In this document: in pieces, positions 10,312-20,965 of the stretch | Position numbering within the stretch: position 1 is the first letter of the stretch | Layout: the number at the start of each line of letters is the position of its first letter | Source of the DNA: Thermoprotei archaeon | Lineage (GTDB): Archaea; Thermoproteota; Thermoprotei_A; EX4484-217-1 | Assembly: GCA_021158265.1 (NCBI GenBank) | Contig: JAGGUY010000038.1 | Coordinates: 1 to 35,691, forward strand | Direction of reading: 5' to 3' | DNA: 35,691 nt | Notes under the pieces: model-generated | Seen by the model: only the letters and a program-made list of their open reading frames with translations | What the model was told of the DNA's origin: nothing | Databases searched by the model: none | Made by a program: the position numbers and the translations under genes

Positions 10312-11194
10312 TTTCCCCCCTCACGTATCTAAGAGCTTTCTCTGTATCCGCTTCTACCTTAAATTTTTTCTTGAAAAACAATGTAATGTATCTAACGTCT
10401 CTTTCAAGAAGTTGTTGAGCGCTTGGATGATCCTTTTCAACATATTGAGGCCAATCTATTATTATAGGTTTTTCATTGTTGAACTCAACCATAACATTAA
10501 ATTCGCTAAGATCCCCATGAACTATTCCTACCTTTAAAAAAGCTTTTCTAACACTATCAAGGATATCGAGCAGTATCGCCTCAGGATCTATAGGGTTACG
10601 ATATTTGTATAGGAGAATGCCGTCAATGTGTCTCATTACAACCACGTGCCTACTTCTACCTAGAACCTTAGGCACGCTCACTTCTGCCTTTTCGCACTCT
10701 AAAAGCGCTTTAAATTCTCTCTCAGCAGATATTGCTGATTGCAGAAGCCATGAAATATGAGGTTTATCCTCAACGTAAGGTCTGTATTTGCGGGTATGTC
10801 TAAAACTTACCCTACCTATCCTATGGAATTTAACAACTATTTTCTCATTAGCTGGTGAAAGAGCCCTAAATAAATCTGCCTCTTTCCCTACGCCTAATTT
10901 GGGACCTAAAGCGTAAACAATGTTTCTACGGACAAGGTCGTCTAGTGCTAAACAGTCGTAGCCTAAGTATGTTAGTAAGTAGCCTGTATAGTCTCCTCTA
11001 AATCTTCTAATGAGTTTAAGCCTATTCAATTTTGATAAGGAAAGGGATACTTCCTTATCAGGCATTTTAGATTTCGAAACTATAATGTCAAGTGGTACGT
11101 ATTCGTACTGCTTCATGTACTTCTCTATTACTCTAAGAACTACAATATCTCTCCTATTAAGTAACCTATAGGCTTCTCCCGGATTCCTCAACAT
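10298..11194 (-). CDS. rio2: RIO-type protein kinase, Rio2 family
   Basis: 298 aa; N-terminal wHTH, GKEADLFRA loop, catalytic VHGDLSEFNVMV and IIDWPQYV. Confidence 0.92.
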   Translation of the reverse strand: MLRNPGEAYRLLNRRDIVVLRVIEKYMKQYEYVPLDIIVSKSKMPDKEVSLSLSKLNRLKLIRRFRGDYTGYLLTYLGYDCLALDDLVRRNIVYALGPKLGVGKEADLFRALSPANEKIVVKFHRIGRVSFRHTRKYRPYVEDKPHISWLLQSAISAEREFKALLECEKAEVSVPKVLGRSRHVVVMRHIDGILLYKYRNPIDPEAILLDILDSVRKAFLKVGIVHGDLSEFNVMVEFNNEKPIIIDWPQYVEKDHPSAQQLLERDVRYITLFFKKKFKVEADTEKALRYVRGESESI

Positions 11195-11363
11195 ATCGTC
11201 TAAAACACCGCTTCCAAGCTAGGTTAAGCTTAGAGAACCTATTAATGTGTTTTCTTCAGCCTTAAATTTTATATCATTTGATTTAATGGTTTTAATTAAG
11301 CTGTAATCTTACTAATCCAAACTTTTAATAAGTTGAAAAACATAGAATACATGGTGAAAATTA

Positions 11364-11708
11364 ATGCAGGAAAAAGAGGCTGTCGAAATAAAAATAGAGG
11401 TACCTAAAACACCCGGAATCTATGAGATCGGAGATGTTGTTGTCGTTAGGGGAGACGAATACATCAAGAAAGTTGCATCAGCTCTCTCATCGCCCACAAG
11501 ACTCAAAATACTACGTTTCCTGCGTAACCGAGGAGCAAATGTTGGCGAAGCAGCAGAACTTATTTCACAAAGTAAGGCTAATGCAAGTGCGCAAATAAGG
11601 ATTCTCGAATCTGCAGGACTAGTGAAATCTGTTTATGAACCGGGAAAGAGAGGAGTTAAGAAGATTTCAAAAACTAATGTAAGGAAGATAATAATACTCA
11701 TAGACTAA
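11364..11708 (+). CDS. ArsR-like winged-helix transcriptional regulator
   Basis: 114 aa; ALSSPTRLKILRFLRNRGANVGEAAELISQSKANASAQIRILESAGLVKS. Confidence 0.8.
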   Translation: MQEKEAVEIKIEVPKTPGIYEIGDVVVVRGDEYIKKVASALSSPTRLKILRFLRNRGANVGEAAELISQSKANASAQIRILESAGLVKSVYEPGKRGVKKISKTNVRKIIILID

Positions 11709-11751
11709 TGCTTACTGCTAAGGCTTTTCTCACGCTCACACATTTTTATAA

Positions 11752-13368
<1,617 letters not shown>

Positions 13369-13447
13369 TCATATAGTACGGTTTAATCTTAAATACTAAA
13401 CTCTTGAGTCTATAAGCGGTAGCTATTAAATCCCTAAGGACAATTTA

Positions 13448-14149
13448 ATGTTTAGGTGTTTAGCGTTGAAAATAAGTGTTGATGATTTACTTAGGAAACC
13501 TAGACTACAAATTGCTTTAGACTTACTATCAGTAGATGAAGCATTAAGAATAGCTAAGGAAGCATGGGATAATGGAGCTGAAATTCTTGAAGCTGGAACA
13601 CCTCTCATTAAAAAGGAGGGAATGCGTGCTGTAAGGGTTTTAAGGGAAAAGTTTCCGGAGGCAATAATTGTTGCTGACATGAAAACCATGGATGTAGGTG
13701 GTTTAGAAACGAAAATAGCTCATGATGCAGGAGCAGATATTGTGACTGTTCTTGCGGTAGCAAGTGACGCTACAATACTTGAGGCTCTAGAGTATGCTAG
13801 AAAACATGGCGTACTAGTTATGGCTGATTTAATATCCCATCCGAATCCGGAAGCTAGAGTTTTGGAGCTAGTGGAAATGGGTGTTGACATTTTAGGGGTG
13901 CATTTAGGAATAGATGTTCAGAAAAAGTTAGGGATATCTGCATCGTCTAAGGCGACTATTGAAATAACTCGACGTATTAGGAAACTCTTCAAAAAACCAA
14001 TTGCTGTAGCTGGAGGACTAAAACCGGGCAAAATAGCCCCACTTGTTAAAGCCGGAGCAAACATTATTATCGTAGGTTCGGCAATAACCAAATCTCCTAA
14101 TCCTGGAGATGTAGTTAGCGAAATACTTAAGGAGTTAAAAAATGTTTAG
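13448..14149 (+). CDS. 3-hexulose-6-phosphate synthase family protein
   Basis: 233 aa; LQIALDLLSVDEALRIA, IVADMKTMDVGGLETKIAHDAGADIVTVL, AVAGGLKPGKIAPLVKAGANIIIVGSAITKS. Confidence 0.85.
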   Translation: MFRCLALKISVDDLLRKPRLQIALDLLSVDEALRIAKEAWDNGAEILEAGTPLIKKEGMRAVRVLREKFPEAIIVADMKTMDVGGLETKIAHDAGADIVTVLAVASDATILEALEYARKHGVLVMADLISHPNPEARVLELVEMGVDILGVHLGIDVQKKLGISASSKATIEITRRIRKLFKKPIAVAGGLKPGKIAPLVKAGANIIIVGSAITKSPNPGDVVSEILKELKNV

Positions 14150-14354
14150 TTTAAACAACCTTTTAAAACACGGAGGCTCTAAATAGTTTAGCCCAAGTAT
14201 TTCCTGCCAATAGACCATGTTAATACTTAAGTGTTACTCTACAATATCTTACGGTATAATCTTCTATCATAAGTCTTTTCCGAAACTATGCAACTTAGCT
14301 TAAAAACTAAACCATAACTGAATATATTGTTTAGGGAAAGGGGGTGATGTAGCA

Positions 14355-14768
14355 GTGTTTATAGATGTCGGGCTCATTGTCAAAGTATTTATTTACGTTG
14401 CTGGGGGAATCATGCCATTCGTTTACAATTACTACTTCGTTAAGAGAAAGGTTAGCTCTTCGGAAGAAGGTGGTGAGGTAAAGAACAATGAAAGGAGGGT
14501 TAGTGACGAAATACAGTTAGGTAGTGAAGAGGCTAAACCGAAGAAAACCATGTCAGTAGAGCCCATAACCTTATCGAACACTTTAAGCTTACACTACATA
14601 CACAGTCAAGAAAGTAGTGAAGTTAAAGGTGGAACAACACCGCTATACGTTCTCTTAGTCATAGACCAGAATACTATGAATAACCCTGAAACTTTAAATA
14701 AGGTAATATCTGACGTACCTAAAATAGTGGGGACATTTGAGACAAGCATGGTGAAACAGCAAAGCTAA
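14355..14768 (+). CDS. Hypothetical protein with one predicted N-terminal transmembrane segment
   Basis: 137-aa ORF, GTG start preceded by GGGGGTGAT, 22 nt upstream of the NRAMP-like gene; no recognised family. Confidence 0.6.
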   Translation: MFIDVGLIVKVFIYVAGGIMPFVYNYYFVKRKVSSSEEGGEVKNNERRVSDEIQLGSEEAKPKKTMSVEPITLSNTLSLHYIHSQESSEVKGGTTPLYVLLVIDQNTMNNPETLNKVISDVPKIVGTFETSMVKQQS

Positions 14769-14790
14769 GTTTTTATGAGGAGTATGCGAT

Positions 14791-16017
14791 GTGCATGTAA
14801 GTAAAGTTAAGAAGTTCCTTGGAATACTTGGTCCCGGACTTATTTCGGCTGTTTCAGGTCTTGAAATAACAAATATAGGTGCATTCTCATATGTTGGAGC
14901 CGCTTACGGATATAAGTTGCTTTGGATTATAGTTTTTGCATCATCCATTATGGCATTACTACAGCAACTTGCAGTACATGTCAGCGTTTATACTAGGGAG
15001 GGATTGGTTTCGGAAATAAAAAGGATTGTTGGAAGAAACATTACATTAATCCTTATAGTTCTATTACTCTTAGCAAACATAGTTACGGTCGAAATAAATC
15101 TCATAGGTTTAGCTTTCACTCTTCAGCAATTATTAAGCGTACCATGGGCTTTAGGTTTAGCCTCGATTTCGTTAATTGTCTTAGCTATTTCCCTACAGAA
15201 GGAATATAGATATCTCGAAAGAATCTTAACTATTATGAGTCTCGTACTCTCAGTTTACATAGTTGTTATGCTCATTTACATTGTAGAGAATCCTGAGGAA
15301 CTAGGTAAGATAGTTCTAAGCATAACTATCCCTCCCAATGTTGAATTTAAGGAGTTATTCATGGATATATTAGCCATCTTTGGAGCGGCAGCTGCACCGT
15401 ATGCACTAATATTTCAGTCTTCAAGCGTCATAATGAAGGGTATGAAGTTTGAAGAAGTTCCCGAGGAATTTTTAGATATACTTACAGGACTTGTTTTTTC
15501 GACATTCGCTAGCATATCTATTGCTGTCGTTGCTGCAGCATATGCTCCTCCGAATGCTTCATCAGTTTATGACATTATTTTAGCACTTAGGGCTCTTGGA
15601 CCCTACGCTACTGTTCTCTTCTCTATAGGTGTTTTTGCATCTTCAATATTAGCTATAGAGGCAATTATTCTATGTAATGCGTACATACTGTACGAATATA
15701 AGTATTTGACATTAAGCTTAGGAGATGTAGTTAAAAGTAAACTATACAGTTCAGTATCATTCGTTACAATTGTAGTATCTGTAATATTTGCGTTTCTACA
15801 TGTTTACTTAAGAGGCGATGGTGGATTTGTTAATTTAGTTAAGGACTCATCAGTTCTGATAAGTTTTACATCGTGGGTTCCGGCGTTAATGATAGTTATA
15901 CTTTACTGGAAGATAGGTGAGGAAGCTTCTTCATTCATAAAAATAGTTTCAACACTTATTGTTGGAGGCCTAATTGCCGTTAATCTTGCAGGAATAATTG
16001 CTTTAATAGGTTTATGA
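14791..16017 (+). CDS. NRAMP-like divalent cation transporter, atypical
   Basis: 408 aa; about 11 TM helices; NRAMP-like start FLGILGPGLISAVSGLEITNIGAFSYVGAAYGYKLLWII and TM6-like IFGAAAAPYALIFQSSSVI. Confidence 0.7.
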   Translation: MHVSKVKKFLGILGPGLISAVSGLEITNIGAFSYVGAAYGYKLLWIIVFASSIMALLQQLAVHVSVYTREGLVSEIKRIVGRNITLILIVLLLLANIVTVEINLIGLAFTLQQLLSVPWALGLASISLIVLAISLQKEYRYLERILTIMSLVLSVYIVVMLIYIVENPEELGKIVLSITIPPNVEFKELFMDILAIFGAAAAPYALIFQSSSVIMKGMKFEEVPEEFLDILTGLVFSTFASISIAVVAAAYAPPNASSVYDIILALRALGPYATVLFSIGVFASSILAIEAIILCNAYILYEYKYLTLSLGDVVKSKLYSSVSFVTIVVSVIFAFLHVYLRGDGGFVNLVKDSSVLISFTSWVPALMIVILYWKIGEEASSFIKIVSTLIVGGLIAVNLAGIIALIGL

Positions 16018-16019
16018 AT

Positions 16020-17384
16020 TTACTTGAGCATTTTCTCTTCGAATTCTTTAGCATATTTAGCTGACTCCTTCAAATCAACAAATAGTTTTCTAACACTTTC
16101 TACATCTTCTAATTCGACAGTATCTTTGCCTAGCTTCTTTGCCTGCTCCCATGCTGGCTCCATCAGTTGCACCGCATATCTTAGAGATGTTTCAGCACCG
16201 ATTTCAGTAAGTTTTTCAAGAGCTTCATCGGTGAGCTTTATTTTCAAAACTTCACTACGTATCTTAAGTATTTCTCTTATTTCGTCTTTAGTGTAGGGTC
16301 TTGTAAGGATTATTAGTAGCCTGTCGAGAAGATCTAAGGGCATACCGTGGGGTGATTCAATATCTGTTCCTCTGATTTTGGTTATTCCTCTGTTTGTAGC
16401 TAAGATTATTATTGGTGCTAATTCGCTTTCCATAGCTTTACTTAGAAATGCGAAGCTTTCAATATCGAGCATGTGGGCATCGTCTATGAAGAGTACCCCG
16501 GGAATTATTTCTGCTCTTCCCTCATCAACAAGCTTCCTCACTTCTTCATCAACTGTTTTCCTTACTTCAGAAGATATTTCTCTTTCAGTAGGCATCCCGA
16601 AGAGCAGAGATACTATTCCTCTTCTAGCCGCAACGCTCATGTCTAGATCATGTAGTGTAACTGTATGTACGAATTCTTTCTCCTTAAGAATTCTCCCTTT
16701 AGGCATTTCCACGAGAACTTCTGTTTCAATATCGTAGTACTTTGCTTTTTCAAAACCTCTAACTTTACCTATTTTAGTTACTCTTCCAGTTTCACTATCA
16801 ATCCATATGACGTCCCCTACTGAAACACCCTTGTTAAGAAGCTCCATTGTTATGTCTCTATCTACAGTAAATGTTTTTTCTTCGTCTCTCGTAGCTAATG
16901 TTATTTTAGCACTACTTGGAACCTTATAATATGGATTATATGGGTGTCTCTTGAAAGCTACTTTAAGGCTCTTAACAACGCCTTCGTAAACCTTTCTTAT
17001 CTCTTTAATTTTAACTCCTATCGCCTTCCTCATAGCTTGCATTAGGACTTCAGTCTTCTTTATTTCTGTAGAATAAACCTCCGATGCTGAGAGACTAACG
17101 AAGGGTGTATCTTCGCCCAACTCTCTAGCTATAGCAATAGCTATTGCTGTTTTACCTGTTCCCGGAGGACCAACTAGAAGTATTCCTCTACCAGCCATTC
17201 TTCCCTCCTTAATCATTTCAACAACTAATCCCGCCGCCTCCCTAGCTTCAATTTGCCCAACCATTCCATCGGCTTTAGGCAGAGCTTTTCCTTCACTTGT
17301 TAAGCCTAGTCCTCTAATGTGGCTATGAGCTCCTATTCTCTCAAAACGTGACCCAACAGATGTTTCTACAATACTGGGACCCAT
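16020..17384 (-). CDS. TIP49/RuvBL-like AAA+ ATPase
   Basis: 454 aa; AHSHIRGLGL, GRGILLVGPPGTGKTAIAIAIARELG, Walker B PGVLFIDDAHMLDIESFAFLSKAME, sensor IILATNRGITKIRGTDIESPHGMPLDLLDRLLII. Confidence 0.92.
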   Translation of the reverse strand: MGPSIVETSVGSRFERIGAHSHIRGLGLTSEGKALPKADGMVGQIEAREAAGLVVEMIKEGRMAGRGILLVGPPGTGKTAIAIAIARELGEDTPFVSLSASEVYSTEIKKTEVLMQAMRKAIGVKIKEIRKVYEGVVKSLKVAFKRHPYNPYYKVPSSAKITLATRDEEKTFTVDRDITMELLNKGVSVGDVIWIDSETGRVTKIGKVRGFEKAKYYDIETEVLVEMPKGRILKEKEFVHTVTLHDLDMSVAARRGIVSLLFGMPTEREISSEVRKTVDEEVRKLVDEGRAEIIPGVLFIDDAHMLDIESFAFLSKAMESELAPIIILATNRGITKIRGTDIESPHGMPLDLLDRLLIILTRPYTKDEIREILKIRSEVLKIKLTDEALEKLTEIGAETSLRYAVQLMEPAWEQAKKLGKDTVELEDVESVRKLFVDLKESAKYAKEFEEKMLK

Positions 17385-17439
17385 TACGCTATGCCACCCC
17401 GACCCATTGTTTTTCGCAGAAATAATTTAGATAGTAGGG

Positions 17440-17458
17440 TAAGTTAAAGCTTAACTTA
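17440..17458. repeat. Short palindrome TAAGTTAA-AGC-TTAACTTA in the TIP49/17603 intergenic region
   Basis: Perfect 8-bp arms, 3-nt spacer, read directly. Confidence 0.6.
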
Positions 17459-17499
17459 TGAGTAAACTTTAAGAGTAAAGGAGGAAACGACTAGACTAT

Positions 17500-17573
17500 A
17501 GGAATGATGACCCCCTTCACTCTGAAGCCCTTAGGGGTTGGGGGCTTGATGAACCTTCAGCGGACCTGACCTT
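17500..17573 (+). ncRNA. Candidate archaeal C/D-box sRNA
   Basis: Box C ATGATGA 17504-17510; D' CTGA 17522-17525 after an 11-nt spacer; C' TGATGA 17547-17552; D CTGA 17566-17569 after a 13-nt spacer; short AGG/CCT terminal stem; TATA-like CTTTAAG about 30 nt upstream. Confidence 0.6.
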
Positions 17574-17602
17574 TAAACCTACTTAAGCGGTGCTTTAGGA
17601 AA

Positions 17603-18628
17603 ATGGTAGAAAAGCATTTGAGAAAAACGGATGCTCTTGACACACTACTATCCTTAATAAACCATGTTGAATACTCTCTGAAAAAACTTGAAATAAAGGA
17701 GGAAGTTAGGAGCAATATTGAAGAATTAAATAACTTATTGAACGAGTTAAGAAAGGAGGTATCAGAAACAAACAGGGTTGGAGGTTTCAGAGTATATAAG
17801 TCAATACTAACCTTAATAGCGAAACTTACAGATTTAGCAAACTCTATTGCCTCATTAGATGAGGTTTCTATTGAAAAGTTTATCGAGAAAATCAACAGTT
17901 TCAAGGAGGAAGTAACGAATTTTAAAAATGCTTTAAAAAGAACTGAAACCACACTTAAAATATATAGGAAGTTTAGCACATTTTCCTACATAATATTGGC
18001 AACATTAACGTTACTTAACATAGCAATAGTTGATGTAGAAGAACTACTCAGAGTAAATGGCGTATTGGCTACAATATTTATCTTAGTAAGTATTGTTTCG
18101 TTCACCGCAGTCATACTTACTTTAAACATATTGCAAACTAAGCCGAAATTTATTCCAGCGGCATCATTTACGGTAATGGTTTTAGCACCATACTCTATAA
18201 TGTTATCTTACACAATCATGTCTTTGACAAATAAGTATGCCTATATGTTAATGTTTCTCCAAATACTAGGAGCATTAGCACTTATCTTAGGAATTTCCTC
18301 CTTCCTGGTATCCATAGGTATTTTAGTAAATACCACATTACCTAAAATACAGGCTGAAATAAGTATTAAGGAAGTGGAGAAAGTTGAAATGGAGAAAGTG
18401 TTTAAGCTTGAAGGCAAGGATAAGGAGCTCTATGAGAAGCTAATTAAAAAATACAATGAAATATTTAGTACTTATGGTGCTGAAATGTTAAAGTACGAAA
18501 TAGATTCGTTAATTCTCTCAGGTTTAAGCTTAAGTGAGGCTCTAAGAAGAATAGCGGATAGATTAAATATTCACAAAAAAACTAAAACTACTGAGGCTTC
18601 AGGTGAAAGCAATGTCAACTCCGGGTAA
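17603..18628 (+). CDS. Hypothetical protein: N-terminal coiled coil plus about four predicted TM helices
   Basis: 341-aa ORF; TATA-like CTTTAAACC about 30 nt upstream suggests leaderless ATG; no recognised family. Confidence 0.75.
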   Translation: MVEKHLRKTDALDTLLSLINHVEYSLKKLEIKEEVRSNIEELNNLLNELRKEVSETNRVGGFRVYKSILTLIAKLTDLANSIASLDEVSIEKFIEKINSFKEEVTNFKNALKRTETTLKIYRKFSTFSYIILATLTLLNIAIVDVEELLRVNGVLATIFILVSIVSFTAVILTLNILQTKPKFIPAASFTVMVLAPYSIMLSYTIMSLTNKYAYMLMFLQILGALALILGISSFLVSIGILVNTTLPKIQAEISIKEVEKVEMEKVFKLEGKDKELYEKLIKKYNEIFSTYGAEMLKYEIDSLILSGLSLSEALRRIADRLNIHKKTKTTEASGESNVNSG

Positions 18629-19094
18629 ATCAAAGGAATTAAAGATCATTACAAGACCAGCTCTAACAATAAATGACATAGTTAATGATTCGAGAAAAAT
18701 AGCGTTACTACACATTGTTAAAAGTTTTGGAGAAATAACTGAGAAAGCACTCTACCACTTAGTTAGGGATGTTCAAGAGGAGGAGAAAATAGAGCTAGGA
18801 TATAACTTCTTCGAAATAGCTGGAATTCTCTCTTCAAAAGAACTTAAAGAGGATTTAATTGCACTACTTTATCTAGGACTCTTAGAAACTAATCCTAGAA
18901 ATAAGAAACTGCGGATAACAGCTGATGGATTAGACTTTCTAGAGCAAAACATAGGTAAGCTTGGAGATAATGCTGAAAAAATAGCTGAAGCCGTAGAAAA
19001 TTTGAAGCCAAAGATAATACCTATAGATGCTGAACAAGAACTAACATTTAAACTTATGAGACCAGGGAGAAGAAGGAGAAGAAGAGGTTTTTAA
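18612..19094 (+). CDS. Predicted winged-helix-like protein with arginine-rich C-terminus
   Basis: MSTPGKSKELKIITRPALTINDIVNDSRKIALLHIVKSFGEITEKALYHLV... ends RPGRRRRRRGF; overlaps the upstream gene. Confidence 0.65.
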   Translation: MSTPGKSKELKIITRPALTINDIVNDSRKIALLHIVKSFGEITEKALYHLVRDVQEEEKIELGYNFFEIAGILSSKELKEDLIALLYLGLLETNPRNKKLRITADGLDFLEQNIGKLGDNAEKIAEAVENLKPKIIPIDAEQELTFKLMRPGRRRRRRGF

Positions 19095-19096
19095 AC

Positions 19097-20026
19097 CTAT
19101 TCTAATGTTCTTAACCCCTTTATAACGTCACTTAAATTATTTAGCTTCCTAAGCTCAAACTCACCATATCCTATCTTATAGTTGAAATACGGTGGTCCCC
19201 TTCTGGAGAAGACTGTTATTACTGCTCCTCCATGGTTAAGCTTATAGCCTTCGCATGGTTCGTGGCTTCTAATAATTGCTAACACATTGTTTTTTCTGTT
19301 GAATTCTCTAGTAACCCTTATTCCAAATAGCATGCCTGCTCCTCTAGGCGATGGAACATAGTAGTCAACGTAGTCGCTTGGATCATTCCATAAGAGTTCT
19401 TCTAAAACGGGAAAATATTTGCTCTCCGAGGCCTCATCTATTACCTTTAATTCATGTTCTTTAGTGGGTATTCCTCCATGAACCATGAAAAGCTTAGATT
19501 CAGCATAAACGGCGTGCGGTAATTCTCTAAATATTTCCATAAACATATCATATATTTTCTTCCACGAGCTACCGAACTTAAGCCTTAAGAAATAGGGAAA
19601 ATCATGTGGATAAGGCTTAAGATTCTCGGGAGGCTCATGATTCCCTCTAAGCATAACTATGTTTTCCGGGTATTTCATTTTCAATGAGGCTATGATGTGT
19701 ATTGTTTCATAGGAAAGCTGTCCTCTATCAATATAGTCTCCCAAAAACACAATTATATCGTTACTGTCTATCTCGTTTATTCTATGAAATATTAAGCCTA
19801 AACTTTCAACATCTCCGTGCAGATCCCCTATAACATATACTTTACCTACATTTTCGACGTTCAAGTAAACTAGGCCTTTAGACCTATGGTAATTGTTAAA
19901 AGTCCTTCCCTTTTCGCTCCTTAAATATTTTATAAGATCATTCAAGAAGGCTTCTGCTTCCTCTGGAGTTATAGCAAATGCTTTATCGCGGAAATCAGTG
20001 AAGTCTTTGTAGATTTTTAGTTTCAT
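19097..20026 (-). CDS. PPP-family serine/threonine protein phosphatase
   Basis: 309 aa; GDLHGDVESL, FLGDYIDRGQLS, LRGNHEPPE, VHGGIPT. Confidence 0.92.
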   Translation of the reverse strand: MKLKIYKDFTDFRDKAFAITPEEAEAFLNDLIKYLRSEKGRTFNNYHRSKGLVYLNVENVGKVYVIGDLHGDVESLGLIFHRINEIDSNDIIVFLGDYIDRGQLSYETIHIIASLKMKYPENIVMLRGNHEPPENLKPYPHDFPYFLRLKFGSSWKKIYDMFMEIFRELPHAVYAESKLFMVHGGIPTKEHELKVIDEASESKYFPVLEELLWNDPSDYVDYYVPSPRGAGMLFGIRVTREFNRKNNVLAIIRSHEPCEGYKLNHGGAVITVFSRRGPPYFNYKIGYGEFELRKLNNLSDVIKGLRTLE

Positions 20027-20094
20027 AATACTAACTCCTATGAAGCTTAGATGTGTTCTTAAGAAAATAAAGTTTTTTACTTTAGAACAGATGT

Positions 20095-20526
20095 CTAGAT
20101 TGTTGTATGTAGTGAAGGCTTCTTTTCCGGGCCTCTTTTCTCTCTAGGCCAAAGTAGTGGGTTAAGTTTTTCTTCCTTAGCTAATTTCAATATGTGGTCT
20201 CTGAAGGAGCTTGTGTGCTTAATATCTAGTTCTAGAAGTTTTGTAAATATTTCATAAACTGTGCTCCATACTTCTTCAAGCATTTCTCTTGGCATGTGCT
20301 CTATTATGAATGGGTCTTGAAGCCATTGATCAAAAGCTTTAATGGTTCTCATCATATGTTGGAAAGCTGTTCTAGTAGCTATTATCAGCGTTAATCTATC
20401 GCCTCTCTTAATGTTCTCATTAAGTTTCTTTGTGGTTTCAAGTAGGTTCTTTTGCATTTTAACCCATTCTGTTAGGTGTGCTGCAAATGATTCTTCCGGT
20501 GAAGGATACACTATATACCATCTCAC
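20095..20526 (-). CDS. Conserved archaeal hypothetical protein (possibly DUF2153)
   Basis: 143-aa helical ORF; family name is tentative recall. Confidence 0.65.
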   Translation of the reverse strand: MRWYIVYPSPEESFAAHLTEWVKMQKNLLETTKKLNENIKRGDRLTLIIATRTAFQHMMRTIKAFDQWLQDPFIIEHMPREMLEEVWSTVYEIFTKLLELDIKHTSSFRDHILKLAKEEKLNPLLWPREKRGPEKKPSLHTTI

Positions 20527-20572
20527 CTAGCTTTCTCTTACCTATTTAATACGAGTAATAGTTTAAAATTTA

Positions 20573-20965
20573 TCATGAAATTTTGAGGTTGAAGGGTTTA
20601 CCTTCGTAAACTATTTTCTCAGGTAGTTTATCCTTATACTTGCTAAGGAATTCTAAATCCTCTTTCCTATTTCTTAGCTCATCAGGTAACATTCTAGGTA
20701 TTTCCTCCACTATTGGGTACCATCTACCGCATGATGGGCAATACAGTACTCCTTCGTCAACTTCTCTCTTAAAGCATTCATCACATGGAGGCTCTTTTAA
20801 TTCGCTTACGTTTTTTCTAAGATACCCGCAGTATAGTTCGCAAACTGGTTTTTCTCTTCCACCAAGCTCTCTCTTTTCATAGTAGTTTTCCTTTAGAACA
20901 TAAAGCTCAAGGGGGAAATGCTTGCACATAGGGCATGCTAAAATATCCATGAGCCTATATTTCAT
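20573..20965 (-). CDS. Trm112-like zinc protein
   Basis: 130 aa; [16 protein letters not shown] ... [25 protein letters not shown]; extra cysteine cluster in the middle. Confidence 0.85.
   Translation of the reverse strand: MKYRLMDILACPMCKHFPLELYVLKENYYEKRELGGREKPVCELYCGYLRKNVSELKEPPCDECFKREVDEGVLYCPSCGRWYPIVEEIPRMLPDELRNRKEDLEFLSKYKDKLPEKIVYEGKPFNLKIS

Noticed and set aside
17557-17979. 140-aa minus-strand ORF opposite 17603-18628
   Set aside because: Antisense to a longer ORF with a good promoter; Phe/Ser-rich composition is typical of an antisense frame.
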